A stretch of 64,000 bases of DNA from Zygaena filipendulae (lineage: Eukaryota; Arthropoda; Insecta; Lepidoptera; Zygaenidae): positions 1-64,000 of the forward strand of contig CAJRBF020000015.1 in NCBI GenBank assembly GCA_907165275.2, in the 5' to 3' direction. The notes beneath the pieces were generated by a model. It did no database searches. It was not told where the DNA came from and was given only the letters and a program-made list of their open reading frames with translations. Position 1 is the first letter of the stretch. Every line of letters starts with the position of its first letter. Positions 51,049 through 62,125 of this stretch are shown one piece after another. Made by a program: the position numbers and the translations under genes.

Positions 51049-51741
51049 TTATTTATAAAACTTATACAAATGTATAGCGTTGTAGTTTCCTTTCAGCTCT
51101 CCGCTGTTTGCATCTTGTAATGTATACACATTGTTAAACGGTACTGCGGCCACTCTATATGGTCCCTCATATAGGAACTCAAACTTCTTAGTTTCCTTAC
51201 GCCCTTTAACGGATCTATTGTCTCTTCGTATTTTGACCAAATCTCCAATTTGAAAGACAATCAGCTTATGACCTTTGTCATACTTTGAACGCCTCATACT
51301 ACTAGCGTTTTTCAAGTTCTCTCGAACCTGATCTCTAATATTTTGCAAACTTAAAGGTTGTCGTTCAAATTTGAGCTTATCGTCAAATGACAATTTATTT
51401 GATTTTCCATACATGACCTCACATGGTGTGAAGCCTATGCTATCGTGTAGACTGTTGTTATACAACTCTTCTAAAGTCGGTAGTATATTAGGCCAAGACT
51501 TATGATTCGATCCACAATAGGTTCTAAACAGTCTACCCAACTCTCTATTAACTCGTTCTACAGTATTCGGTCTCGGGTTTCTTACTGTAGTATATATGGC
51601 TTTTATGCCCAACTCTTTAACTCCTTCTCTCCACACATTACTAATGAATTGTTTACCGTTGTCGGTCATAATAGCCTTCGGCTTAATTATTTGCGAAAAA
51701 TGTTTTAATTTAGATAACACGCTTTTGCCCGTGGCATCTTT
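51049..51741 (-). CDS. pol: pol C-terminal part: integrase core end and C terminus
   Basis: The frame carries the second and third integrase acidic residues (IMTDNGKQFI and TVERVNRELG) and the helical YNNSLHDSIGFTPCEVMYG. It also has the C-terminal GDLVKIRRDN and FLYEGPYRVAAV. It is the direct continuation of the upstream pol frame once the 53-bp insertion is discounted. The Met at 51,720 is not a native start. Confidence 0.88.
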   Translation of the reverse strand, partial: KDATGKSVLSKLKHFSQIIKPKAIMTDNGKQFISNVWREGVKELGIKAIYTTVRNPRPNTVERVNRELGRLFRTYCGSNHKSWPNILPTLEELYNNSLHDSIGFTPCEVMYGKSNKLSFDDKLKFERQPLSLQNIRDQVRENLKNASSMRRSKYDKGHKLIVFQIGDLVKIRRDNRSVKGRKETKKFEFLYEGPYRVAAVPFNNVYTLQDANSGELKGNYNAIHLYKFYK

Positions 51742-51794
51742 TATTTATTTATTTATTTATTTATTCTTCTTGCACAAAATAGTACAAATGGCGA
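51742..51794 (-). mobile_element. 53-bp LINE-tail insertion in integrase
   Basis: A short insert is flanked by the hexamer ATCTTT (51,736-51,741 and 51,795-51,800). On the minus strand it reads as a LINE 3' end ending in AATAAATAAATAAATAAATA. It puts a stop into the integrase frame and shifts it. Both the tail and the duplication fit a severely 5'-truncated LINE insertion. Confidence 0.75.
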
Positions 51795-54518
51795 ATCTTT
51801 CATCGGATATAACTTTACAAATTTACTAAAGGAATCTTGGAAGACTATTATGAACTTCAACCCAAGAGTCCCTGCTGGTAGTGGTCCATAGATATCAGCC
51901 ATGACTATATCTCCAATGTCCTTCGAGATTATTGATTGACAAGGTCCAACGTATTTAATGTTTTCACTCTTGGACATCTGGCATATATGACAAGTTTTTA
52001 TTCTCTTTCTCACATCTTTGGTAAGCGCATTCCAATAGAATCTGTCCTTAATGTATTTTACAACTTTGTAAGCACCTTGATGCCCCATTTCAAGGTGCAC
52101 TTGATCAATTATGTCGTTGACTAAAATCTTCGGTAGGTACACGACTTCCTTGTTCGTTTCAATCGAATTATAATATAGTATGTTGTCTCGTAGTTTACAT
52201 CTCAAAATGATCCTATCCGATCTGCTCTGCGCCACACTGACGCTTCCCAAGCGCTCCATAATAGCACTAATCTCAGCGTCCGACGACTGCAGCTCGGATA
52301 ATCGACTCAACTTCTCCTTGAGCTCGATATTCTCTGTGGTCTCCGTATATAAAATCTCATAGCACAATCCCTTATCTTCCTGTATGTGCTTGCTCTCAGG
52401 TGGATATCTTGATAATATATCAGCGACTAAATTCTGTTTTCCAGTTATATGTTCTACTCTGTAATCAAACTGCTCCAAATACAGTATCCACCGCGTGACT
52501 CTGCTGTTATAAAGCTTCCAATTCTTGACGAACGTCAAGGCTTTGTGATCAGTTTTAATCGTTAGTTTTGCACCTCTCAAGTACGTTTCGAACTTCTTGA
52601 TACAACTTATAATTGCATAAAATTCTTGCTCCGTGACTGTCCAATTCAACTCTGGTCCTTTTAATGTTTTGCTATGATATCCCAAAATCTTCATCTCGTT
52701 ATTATCGTCCAATTGATAGAGCACACCAGCTAATCCAATGCCCGAACAATCGGTTTGAAGGTAATATGGTTTATTAAAATCTGGATGATGTAACATTATG
52801 GTTCTTATAAACCTCTCTTTAAGTCGATCGAATGCATTCTGTTCTTCCGATCCCCATTTCCATGTTTGATGTTTCTTCAATAATTTACATAATGGAAGAA
52901 TTAAAGTACTATAATCATGTATGAACCTTCTATAAAAGTTACAGAGTCCTAGAAATGCTCTTAACTGTTTTATTTTCTTGGGTTTCGGAAAATCTCTTAT
53001 GCTTTTCAGTTTATCTGGATCTGTTCGAATTCCTTCAGTAGATATTATGAAACCCAACATTTTGATCTCTTTACATATAAACTCACATTTTTGAAGATTA
53101 CAAGTCATACCCGCATTATACAGCTTGCCGAGGACTGTCTGTATATGCTCAAAATGTAATTCCAGCGATCCTGTCGTTATAATAGCTAAATCATCTAAAT
53201 AATTAACGCAAAACTCTCTGACTTCTGGACCTAATATCTTGTCCATCGCACGACTGAAGCTTCCCACTGAGGTCTTTAGTCCTTGAGGTAAAACGTTATA
53301 AACATACGATTTCCTATTGAAAGTGAAACCTGTATACTTTCTACTTTCCTTACTTATCGGTATTTGGAAATAAGCGTTGTTTAGGTCGATCGTAGTTATA
53401 TATTTCGCTCCATGAAATGAGTTTAAAACGTCCAATTGCATTGGAGGTTTTTCGGTTTCACCAATCATTTTCTTATTTATGCCTCTAGCGTCTAATAATA
53501 CTCTGATCGACCCGTCCTTCTTCAGCGTAAAAGTTAGTGGACTGCTATAAGGCGTCGACATCCTCGTTATTATGCCGTTCTTCTCCATCTCTTCTAACTT
53601 TGCTTGAAGCTTCGCCCTATAGGCATACGGTATAGGGTAAGACCTATTGACTATCGGAACTTCATCGATCATTTCTATTTTATGCTCGTAGCAATTCGCT
53701 CGACCTAATTGTTCAGAGAACATTGAAGCAAACGATTTTAAAATATCTTTAAGAGTCTCTTTGCTTTTATCACTTAATTTACACCCAATTTTTATATTAT
53801 TAAAAATGCTTTCAAAGTTGGAGGAGCTAATATCGCATATTGCTACAACATTCCTCCTGAACAATTCGACGTAATGCTCCTTAGAGTCCTTAATTATGTA
53901 TATACCATTTTTATCATTACATAAATCTATTATAACCCTATTTTTCCTTAACCAATCAAAACCAAATATTAAAGATCTAACTAACTTAGGCACGATTAAA
54001 AAATTAGTTTCTATAATTAAATCATTAAATCTAACAGGCAATAATACTATTTGCTGTATCTTGGAGCTCCTTTGTCCGAGGACACCTCTTATTTGAATCG
54101 CTTTAACCGGCATAGTGGCCAGGCCTTGGTTTTTCTTAGAAATCTCTAGCCAGAGCTCTTCTGATATGCAAGTAATATCACTCCCAGTGTCCAGGAGAGC
54201 CTCTATCTCAAAATTGAAAATAGTCACAACGACTTCGCTTTTAAAGTTTTCCAAAACCTCAACTTCTCTTTGAGACTCGTTTAAAATAGTTCCGACATTG
54301 AGTTCTGAGATAATGACCCCCTGTTGTAGTTTATCTTGTCTGTTTTGTAGGTGCTCCACGAAGCTTTGCTGCATATCGTGTAGGCCGTAGCCCAACCCTT
54401 CTCTGTGGGTTTGACCAACCAGCACGATAGGCTTATAAAGCCCTCGGGAGTTCCTACCCAATTTTTCTCCTGGGAACCAGCCCATTTTCTTCATAATTTC
54501 AAATCCACGGTTCCTCAT
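51795..54518 (-). CDS. pol: pol: G-patch, protease, RT, RNase H, integrase start
   Basis: The frame of about 908 genuine residues opens with a G-patch-like segment (residues 5-45, MKKMGWFPGEKLG ... GLGYG). The aspartic protease follows (LLDTGSDITC near 108). The RT shows LDARGINKK, TIDLNNAYFQI, LPQGLKTSVGSF and the catalytic YLDD near 437. RNase H shows LQTDCSGIGLAG and TDHKALTF near 655. The integrase zinc module (HLEMGHQGAYK ... CHICQMSK) and first catalytic Asp (VMADIYGPL) complete it. The last residues before the stop at 51,753 come from the LINE-tail insertion. Gag lies upstream in a different frame, so pol would need frameshifting or reinitiation. Confidence 0.9.
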
Positions 54519-54553
54519 ACTGCTGACTGCGACCGGAACCTCCTTCGCAGCCT

Positions 54554-55528
54554 CTAATTGTTTAAATGCGCAGCGCCTTCCATGTCCTGCACTTCTTCTA
54601 TATTGCCTGACGTCACTGTCGACGTCGGCTTAGCCTCGCTAGGCTTTTTACATTCCTTGCGGTATTTGTTTTGTAAATCCTTTTTCCAATTTTCATTGGC
54701 GCTCTTGTTGTAAGTTTGACGCTTCAAAGGCTGCTCATCAGCTCTGTTATCATCCATAGCCCTCAGAAACTTGGTTACCTCAGCTATAGTCTGGCTCTTC
54801 GACCAGAACCATAGGTCTTGCACATTCGTGGGGAAGTGCTTCATGATATCCGAGACCAAATCCTCTTCGAGCATCTGCCTCGTTAACATCTTCGCCTGTC
54901 CAACAAGCCTAATGAAGTGATCTGACATCTTAGGACATTTCTCTTTATCCCACTTATTGTATGCTATCTCTCTGCGTATCTTATCTTGTTCAGGTTTTCC
55001 CCAGTATGTCTCTAGGAATTCACGTTTGAAATCATCGAAATTGTACCAGCCGTCTTTATAGATTCTAGCCCAATTCTTGGCTTCTGCCTTGAGACAATCT
55101 ACTGCTATCTGTATTTCACGGCCTTTTATATCTCGCCTTTTTGAAAAATAGGATTCTAAGTCCTCAATAAATGTCACCGGATGCCCCTTGGTCGGTGAGC
55201 TGAAGCTCGGCTTGTCATGTTGCAAATCCGATACGTCACTCACATAAATGATCCTTTCCTGGACTTCGGGTTCAGAGTTTTCTATTGTACCCGCTTGGGA
55301 TACGTCTCCCTTCTGAACCGACTGTTTGAGCTCCTCTTCGAGCGTATCAATTTTACTTTGTAATTGCCGCGTTGTACGTTTCATAATCTTGTATAAGCGG
55401 TCAAAATCCTTTTCTTTCGAGGGGCCCTCTTTCCCCTCACGCTTCTTCTTGTGTTGTGGTTGGACGCTCTCCTCCGCAACATCGGCCTCCGCATGCTCCG
55501 CTTCGGGGTCCGCATTTCTCTTGCCCAT
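54554..55528 (-). CDS. gag: gag
   Basis: The 324-residue protein begins at the first ATG after the leader. The N-terminal third is charged with a coiled-coil stretch (LQSKIDTLEEELKQ). Residues about 115-250 form a retrotransposon gag/capsid-type region (VTFIEDLESYFSKRR, AKNWARIYKDGW, FKREFLETYWG). No CCHC zinc knuckle is present in the Lys-rich C terminus. It stops 35 bases before the pol ATG. Intact, as expected for a young element. Confidence 0.85.
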   Translation of the reverse strand: MGKRNADPEAEHAEADVAEESVQPQHKKKREGKEGPSKEKDFDRLYKIMKRTTRQLQSKIDTLEEELKQSVQKGDVSQAGTIENSEPEVQERIIYVSDVSDLQHDKPSFSSPTKGHPVTFIEDLESYFSKRRDIKGREIQIAVDCLKAEAKNWARIYKDGWYNFDDFKREFLETYWGKPEQDKIRREIAYNKWDKEKCPKMSDHFIRLVGQAKMLTRQMLEEDLVSDIMKHFPTNVQDLWFWSKSQTIAEVTKFLRAMDDNRADEQPLKRQTYNKSANENWKKDLQNKYRKECKKPSEAKPTSTVTSGNIEEVQDMEGAAHLNN

Positions 55529-55925
55529 TTTGGTTAACTAATTACACTTATTGAGAACACTATAACTAAATAAAATAAAATAAGGAGAGATAAAACGAAA
55601 CCTTAATAACTACTATGGTACAATTATAATTAAACACGATATGATCGTCCTTTCGATGTCAGATGAAATTTTAGCACTGATTAGCGTCTATCAACTTATG
55701 TGAATCACTCTCACTATTTAATATTTATCCTTCGGCAACCTGTGAAAGCAAAACACGTTAATACCTCCAACCCTAGCCTTTGCAACGCAACCACTACGTC
55801 GTCAGAGCCGAATCTCATAACCTTTCCATTTCACGGACAACAAATTGTAGGGTGTTACCCCCACATTTTGCTGTTTAACTAGCCATGCACTTCACGGTCC
55901 TAGGCCATTTATATTCATTTTTAAT

Positions 55926-56090
55926 CAACCATGCGATTCGCCGTCGCGGTCGTTTTATTTATTTAGTTCAACCATGCGATTCGCTGTCGCGGTCGTTTTA
56001 TTTATTTAGTTCAACCATGCGATTCGCTGTCGCGGTCGTTTATTCGTATGTAAGCCAACCATGCGATGCACTGCCGCGGTCGCTTTTACA
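55926..56090. repeat. 43-bp tandem repeat in the leader
   Basis: Four units start at about 55,926, 55,969, 56,012 and 56,056 with CAACCATGCGAT and carry GTCGCGGTCG. They lie between the primer binding site and gag and may be part of the packaging or translation-control leader; that role is inference. Confidence 0.85.
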
Positions 56091-56107
56091 TTCCTAACTT
56101 TGCCATG

Positions 56108-56125
56108 ATCCTAGTCACGGCACCA
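56108..56125 (-). promoter_or_regulatory. primer binding site
   Basis: On the minus strand, three bases after the 5' LTR, the sequence TGGTGCCGTGACTAGGAT begins with TGG and should pair with the 3' end of a host tRNA. I cannot name the tRNA with confidence. Confidence 0.7.
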
Positions 56126-56128
56126 AAT

Positions 56129-58288
56129 TGTAACTTTCACCCTCCTCCTTCAATACACGAACAACATCGAAGATGTTGAACATCTCATTTTCGGCCAATT
56201 TCGTCTAGTAGTTAAGACCCTTCTCTACGTTGTGTTTATAATAACTTCAGTTCTTTTAGGTTGAGATACGACACGTTAGATTTCGTGATTGCGTTACATC
56301 GAGTTATGTTGGATAGGCTTAGTTAAATAAAACAATTAGATATTTTTATGCTTTATTGACATAGTTTTGCTGGGTGGATCCAGGCCCAGTGCTAGATCTA
56401 TATTATCATTATTATTGTATTCCCGTAGGAATATCTTTTAGGTCGCCCAACGTCCGCTGAGTTGGGTCGCCTCTTCCAATACACGAACAGACCTTGCTTC
56501 ATTCGCTAGACCTCACTTCTTCCAGTTCGCTAAACAGCTATTTGCTTGGACGTAGTTCGCCCGGTGTTGGAGAGACTCCAAAGATAGATACCGTGGTTAA
56601 AGGTGGTTCGCATAATTGCTAACTCCCGTCTACCGACGTTAGTAGCGATAAGGATTCTGAGACAGGAATATGATGCTCATGAGAACACCTCCCGTACGAC
56701 GTTCAAGTGCTATGTCTTTGTGCAATTGTGGCTCTCTTAGATACCAAAGATTAATATCTATGAGAGGCGGCGTAGCCCCGTCCAGCGCTACCCCACGGTG
56801 ATGGCCAACCACCTGCTTAGAAGCAGTTACCACCCCCCCCCCTGTGTTGCACAAGGTAGAGGATTCTCCAAATAATATGCATGTAGCATAGTGTGACCGA
56901 CATCCATCAGAGGGAGCCAGCAAAAGAGACTATACGTCCCAAGTCCGCAGACAATATCGTTGGGGGCCATAATTCGGCGGTACCGAGACCCCAGGGTACG
57001 TGTCAGCCCGAAGACTGAGGCCAGAAAGCGGATAGTACCGCGACCTCGACACCATCCCTAAGTTAATTCAAATATACGTAAATGAGACCAGCCTCGCCGG
57101 ACCTCATAACTTCAGTCGGTTGATTTGTGTTATAGTAGCTACACGTAGCTAAGGCATAAAGCCCAATTGTGTTACTGCTTGAATGTTGTGTTGGATGATT
57201 TGGATCATACCTCATCCCCATGCAACCCCACTTGGACACTCATTTTCATCTAGCCACAAGGACTAGGGACAGAACCGAAATGCCAATAACGTGAGTCATC
57301 AACAATCCGATCCCACCTGGAAGCGAGAGCGGTTGCTACCTTACTAGTTAAGCCGTTCGGGCGCCACCAACGTCTCACCACCAAGCCGCCTCACAGACAC
57401 ACGCATTACACGCCCGCCTGCTCGACAAGGTTGTTCGCAACGAACAGTGAAGCGTAATGAACAAGTCACTACAAAGGTACCTTCGCACAGACGCCTTTTA
57501 CAGCCGCGCGTTGGCAAAGTGTCTTCGCACAGACGCCATTACAGCCGCGCGTTGGCAAAGTGTCTTCGCACAGACGCCATTACAGCCGCGCGTCGACGAG
57601 GTGTCTCCGCACAGTCACTACAGCCGCGCGTCGCCGAGACGACTTCGCACAGACGCCGTTGTAATTGCACATCGACAAGGCTTTCGCGCAGAGCGACTAG
57701 GTCGCTAAGCGCGTCGGCTCGTCCAACTTCCACACACTCCATCTCGACACTCGTGGTGACGACTTCTCTTATAATATTTCAATTCAACCGCGGCGCACAT
57801 ACGAGTCGCCTACGCGCACTCGATTGCCTTCACATCCCTTTGTATGTGCGCTCGCTCGTCTCTACACCATTCTGCATCTGCGCGCTCGCTCGCCCGCACA
57901 CTCGTCCGCCCGCACACGCTCTGCGTCCGCGCGCTCGCTCGCCGTCTCCACGACGGTGTATGGCCGCGTGGATACTGGCGGTGCGTTCACGCCCTATTTG
58001 AGAGGCGTATGCGGGGGGTTGGGGGCTGTTCTGAAATTAAACACAAAGTTAGTATTTCCTAGTATAAACATCCTAGGTCGTATGAACCAAGTCTGTTTAC
58101 ACTAGTTTCTGAGTTATTCACGCACAAACATACAAAATGAACATTGTGAGTATATGGACCCGCAATGTTTATTAAATCATTTTTAATATAATATAATAAG
58201 TGTATTATGCTATAATACACCCATTATATATATATGAAATTAATATTTAGATAAAATAAAATTTTTGTGAGCCTCACAGGGCGTCACA
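56129..58288 (-). repeat. 5' LTR of the complete element
   Basis: This second copy is the same length as the 3' LTR. Differences noticed: C/T at about 49,289 versus 57,013, G/A at about 49,787 versus 57,511, two G/C changes near 50,283-50,308 versus 58,007-58,032, and T/C near 50,400 versus 58,124. Confidence 0.93.
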
Positions 58289-58467
58289 GCGTCCTAAGGG
58301 AGACGTAAACCAGCGACCGCCGCGCCCCGCTCCCGACAAAAATGTCGGGCTAGCGGGACGCTGCTTGGTGCTGGTGTGCGTCTCCCTTATTCGGAGCGCA
58401 CGCAGTTGGGGTTCCATCCCCCTCTTCCCCCCGGGTCGACCCTGTCTGCCACCTCGTACCAAAGCGG

Positions 58468-60326
58468 ATGGCGGGCAGGGCTCCTTCTCGCGACCCGCGT
58501 CTAACGCGGGAAGCGCCTCCCCCTCGCGTCGGCGATCACCCGCCGTCGCGCTCCGCGGCGACCCAGCCCGGGGGCAAGCGGCCGACGACTCAGTCGACCG
58601 CACGCACCCCCGAGCTGGTGTCTGCTCACACGGGCGCCACCGCGGCCCCGTCGTCCGCCCCGCGCGCTGCGGCGGCCAGGAGCGCAGGGCACAGCATGCC
58701 CCCGCCCGTGACCGCCGCGCCGCGCCCGGTGCGGCCCGCCTTCCCGGGTGCTACCTCGCCCGGAACGGCAGCCCCTTCGCCTGGGGGCAGCGCGGTGCGG
58801 CCGGCGAAACCTAGTTCGCCGACCCCTCGCCCCGCTGCACCCAGGCCAAGGGCAGCACCGCCCTCCCGCTCCGCGCCCTCATCTCCTACGAGGGCCGGCT
58901 TGGAGCTCGGGCGATTGGTCCCCCCGCCGGTACGCGCTCGCACCACGGAGGGGCCCAAGGAGCGTGGCTCCTCGCGTGCCGCCGAAACGACGGCGCATCC
59001 GGGGCCGGGGGCATCTAAGCATCCCCCCACCCCTGAAGCAGACGCCGGATCGGCGACGCCCGTGCGCACAAGCCGCGCGCCCACGGCCGCATTGCTGCCC
59101 CCCCCGGACCAACTACCACTCCATCACCCGGAGATGTCCCCAAACGCCCACCTGGAGGTGGATATGCTTATCACCTCCAGGCTGAAGCAAACGGGGCTCC
59201 TCTCCGGGGAGATGATGGAGGTGATGGCGCGCATGCTCCGTGAGCGCAGGCGGGCCTTGCTCGGCTCCCAGGAGAGCCTGGCCGGTAGGACCGCAGAGGA
59301 GGAGTTCAACGTGCAACTCGCACGTAAGGCCCCTCTGCACCTACCGGCACTGGAAACCCCCCCTGCGGGGGCCGTACGCAGGCTGCGCGTCCCCGACTCC
59401 TCCGATGATGAGGAGCCGGGCAAGCGGGCCTGCCACAACCTATCACCCCCAGGGGGTGTTTCGAGCCCCCCACCCCCAGGCCTCAACGTGAGCCGCGAGC
59501 ACGTCTGCTCACGGCCGCCAGATTGGAGAGCCCACCCAGGGACTCACCAATGAGTCCCACCGAGCCTGAGGGCCCCCCACGCCCCACGTTCGCCGATGCC
59601 GTGCGGGCTGCGTTCCCACCGGCGACCGCTGCTACGCCGACGGACGCGCAGCCCGCCACTCCAGCCGCGCCTACAGGCGACGGTGCGGGAGCGGCGCGCA
59701 AGGGGGATAAGCAGAAGCGTCTACCCCCCCCCCCCTAGTCGTGGAGAACCTGCCCGACTGGGCGCGCCACTTCCGCGCCCTCAAGGAAAAACTGGGGCGG
59801 ACTCCCAGCGCACGCCCATATGGCAAGGGCGTGCGCTTCCTTCCGAAAGACGAGGCAGAATACCGTCTGGTCCAGCGCTACTTAACTGCGCTGGAGAAGG
59901 AGGACCGGACGGTGTCCTGGTTCACCTATTCTCTCCCGGCAGATCAGAGCCTCAAGGTAGCCATTAGGGGGCTGCCGATTGATACTGATCCGTCGGAGAT
60001 CACACGGGAGCTCGTAGCCATGGGCTACGAGCCGGAGTACGTCCGCCCCATCCGCGCCCGCGCCGGCAGGCCCGGTTGCATATATTATGCCCAGCTGCGC
60101 CGCACCCCGAATCTCACCTCGGGCATATACGACATCACAGAGATGCTGTGTATGCCCGGGATCAAGATCGACGCCTGGCGAGGCAAGCGCGGGCCCGCGC
60201 AATGCCACCGGTGTCAGCAGTTCCGGCACTCGTCGTTCGGCTGCCACCGGAGGCTTGCGTGCGTCCACTGCGGCGAGGAGCACGCCGCTGCCAACTGCCC
60301 CCGCCCCACTCGGTCGTCGACCTTTG
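58468..60326 (+). pseudogene. Jockey ORF1 (gag-like), frameshifted and truncated
   Basis: The protein is spread over three frames: 58,468-59,553, about 59,550-59,738 and 59,741-60,326. The first is Pro/Ala/Arg-rich and disordered, with a helical patch (LLSGEMMEVMARMLRERR). The last carries the PRE_C2HC-type region (VAIRGLPIDTDPSEI ... GRPGCIYYAQL). Two zinc knuckles follow (CHRCQQFRHSSFGC and CVHCGEEHAAANC), which bind nucleic acid. A frame break lies at a run of ten C (59,729-59,738) and another near 59,550. It ends at about 60,326, where an R1-like element begins, so the rest of ORF1 and ORF2 are missing here. Confidence 0.82.
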
Positions 60327-60588
60327 AGACGATCGGACGTGTCGCGGAGCTCTGTGCTTCTTTATTACTTGGTACCAAGTTAATTTTGCAGTTTGTGAAA
60401 TTAATTTCTCGTTTCCGTGCGCGCTAGCCCCGTATGCGTCGCCGCCCCATCTGTGAAATCGGCCGCAAATAACTTTGCCGCGTGAGTGCGAGTGCAACGG
60501 GCGAAACATACGCCTGGCGCCGCCTCCGCTGCGCAGCGGTGAGTGTCGGTGTATCGTGTACTGAGAGTGTGTGTGTGTGACGGACGGT

Positions 60589-61950
60589 ATCGCCTCGCCA
60601 CACCACTGCGAGTGGGAGGGAGACGGGAGATCGACGGACACTGTGTGCCTCGCTCTTCCCCGCGGGACCGTTACGGCCGTGTTGTGATAGGTATTGGTTT
60701 GTTGATAAACATTGCGGACGATAGGTATTCGCCGTAGGTACTGTGCACCTGTTCTGTTAGTAAACATTGAGTCTATTTATAGATCGACCTTGGAGTGCGG
60801 ACGATACTTTCGCCGTAGGTATTGAATACCTATTTGTAGATCGTTTGTTTACATTGTGCTTTTTATGTGTGTACTTTTTATGCGTTTATGACTATTGTTT
60901 TGAAACGTTTTACTTTGGGTTTTAATTTATAGATACTTTGGTTTTGTGTTAGGTATTTATATATAATTATAAATACCTATTGTTTTTAGTGTAACTTTAT
61001 GTGCATTTATTGTGTATTTTAAAATAGGTATTTTTAGGTAGGCGGACTGCTCAGAGCCGTGCATAAGTTCTTAGCGCCGTGCTGCTTTTTTATTATTACT
61101 TTTATATATTAATACCTATAACATTTTGTTGTGCTTTATTTTATAGGTAGTTTTAGTTAGGCGGACTGCTACGCAGCCGCGTAATTATTGGTGCCGTGAC
61201 TATTGCTTTGCAACATTTTAGGTATTTTATTGTGTTTTAATTATGGATACTTTTGAAGATTGTGCGATATATTAATCATATCGTACTATTTGCGTTTTAT
61301 GCTTTGTACTTATACGTGAACATAATTACCTACCGTTTTAAACACTTATGCATTGTGAACCTTTTGTGCATTAATTGTGTGTACAGTGTATTATTATATA
61401 GGTATTTTTAGATCGACGGACAGTTTAGAGCCGCGCATAAAATATTAGCGTCGTGCTGTTTTTTATTATTACTTTTGGACTTTTACACCTATAATTGTAT
61501 ATTTTGCAGTGATTTGATTTGTAGGTAATTTAGGAAAGAGAACTGTTAAGCAGCTGCGTATAGTGTTTGCGCTGTATTGTTTATTTTTTGCTTTTTATTG
61601 TATGATAATACCTATAGCTGTTTATATTATTGGATAATTAGGTATTTGCGCGCGGTCGGTGTCGCCGAGCCATACCACTGCGCGTGGGAGCGAGCGAGAG
61701 GACCGACGGACACTTTGTGCCTCGCTCTTCCCCGCGGGACCGGCTACGGCCGTGCCGCGTAACTGTACCTGTGTGCGTGCGCGGATTGCTAGGTATTAGG
61801 CTTGTGTGTTTACAAACGTTAAATCTATTTATAGATCGACTAAGGAATGTGGATAGCAGGTGCGCGCCGCAGTAGGTATGCGCCACATGTAAACATTGCG
61901 TACTATTTATAGATTCTATTTGTTGTTTGTTTCTTTTATAACTTTTATCC
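60589..61950. repeat. duplicated blocks in the R1-like 5' UTR
   Basis: Block 60,589-60,900 recurs at about 61,661-61,950, sharing CCTCGCTCTTCCCCGCGGGA and TCTATTTATAGATCGAC. Between them a second duplication of about 375 bp pairs 61,039 with 61,411 (GAGCCGTGCATAA and GAGCCGCGCATAA) and 61,157 with 61,536. No ORF is credible in this stretch. Confidence 0.75.
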
Positions 61951-62125
61951 GTTTTGTGGCCATTATTAACTCTGCTACATTGTGTTATTGTGTGCTAGTA
62001 TAGAGGTACAATTTTTGGTAGCCACGAATATTATTAATACTGTGCTGTGGACGTTTAACATTTTAGGCTGTCTGTTGCTGTGTTAGCCACTAAACCTTGT
62101 GTGACTTTTTAAAAATTTATTTGGG

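Larger units (their letters stand above)
48405..58288 (-). mobile_element. complete Gypsy-type LTR retrotransposon with 2.16-kb LTRs
   Basis: The element is 9,884 bp with two 2,160-bp LTRs, gag, pol, a primer binding site and a polypurine tract, all on the minus strand. It is flanked by GCGT on both sides (48,401-48,404 and 58,289-58,292). The LTRs differ at about five positions I could see, so insertion is recent. A leader of about 600 bp precedes gag and about 480 bp of non-coding sequence follows pol. No env-like gene is visible. Its LTRs belong to the same superfamily as the LTRs at 1-6,439 and 13,504-17,470. Confidence 0.93.

Noticed and set aside
58365..58814. Alternative frames across the GC-rich Jockey ORF1
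   Set aside because: Several overlapping long frames on both strands result from high GC. Only 58,468-59,553 leads towards the PRE_C2HC and zinc-knuckle region.
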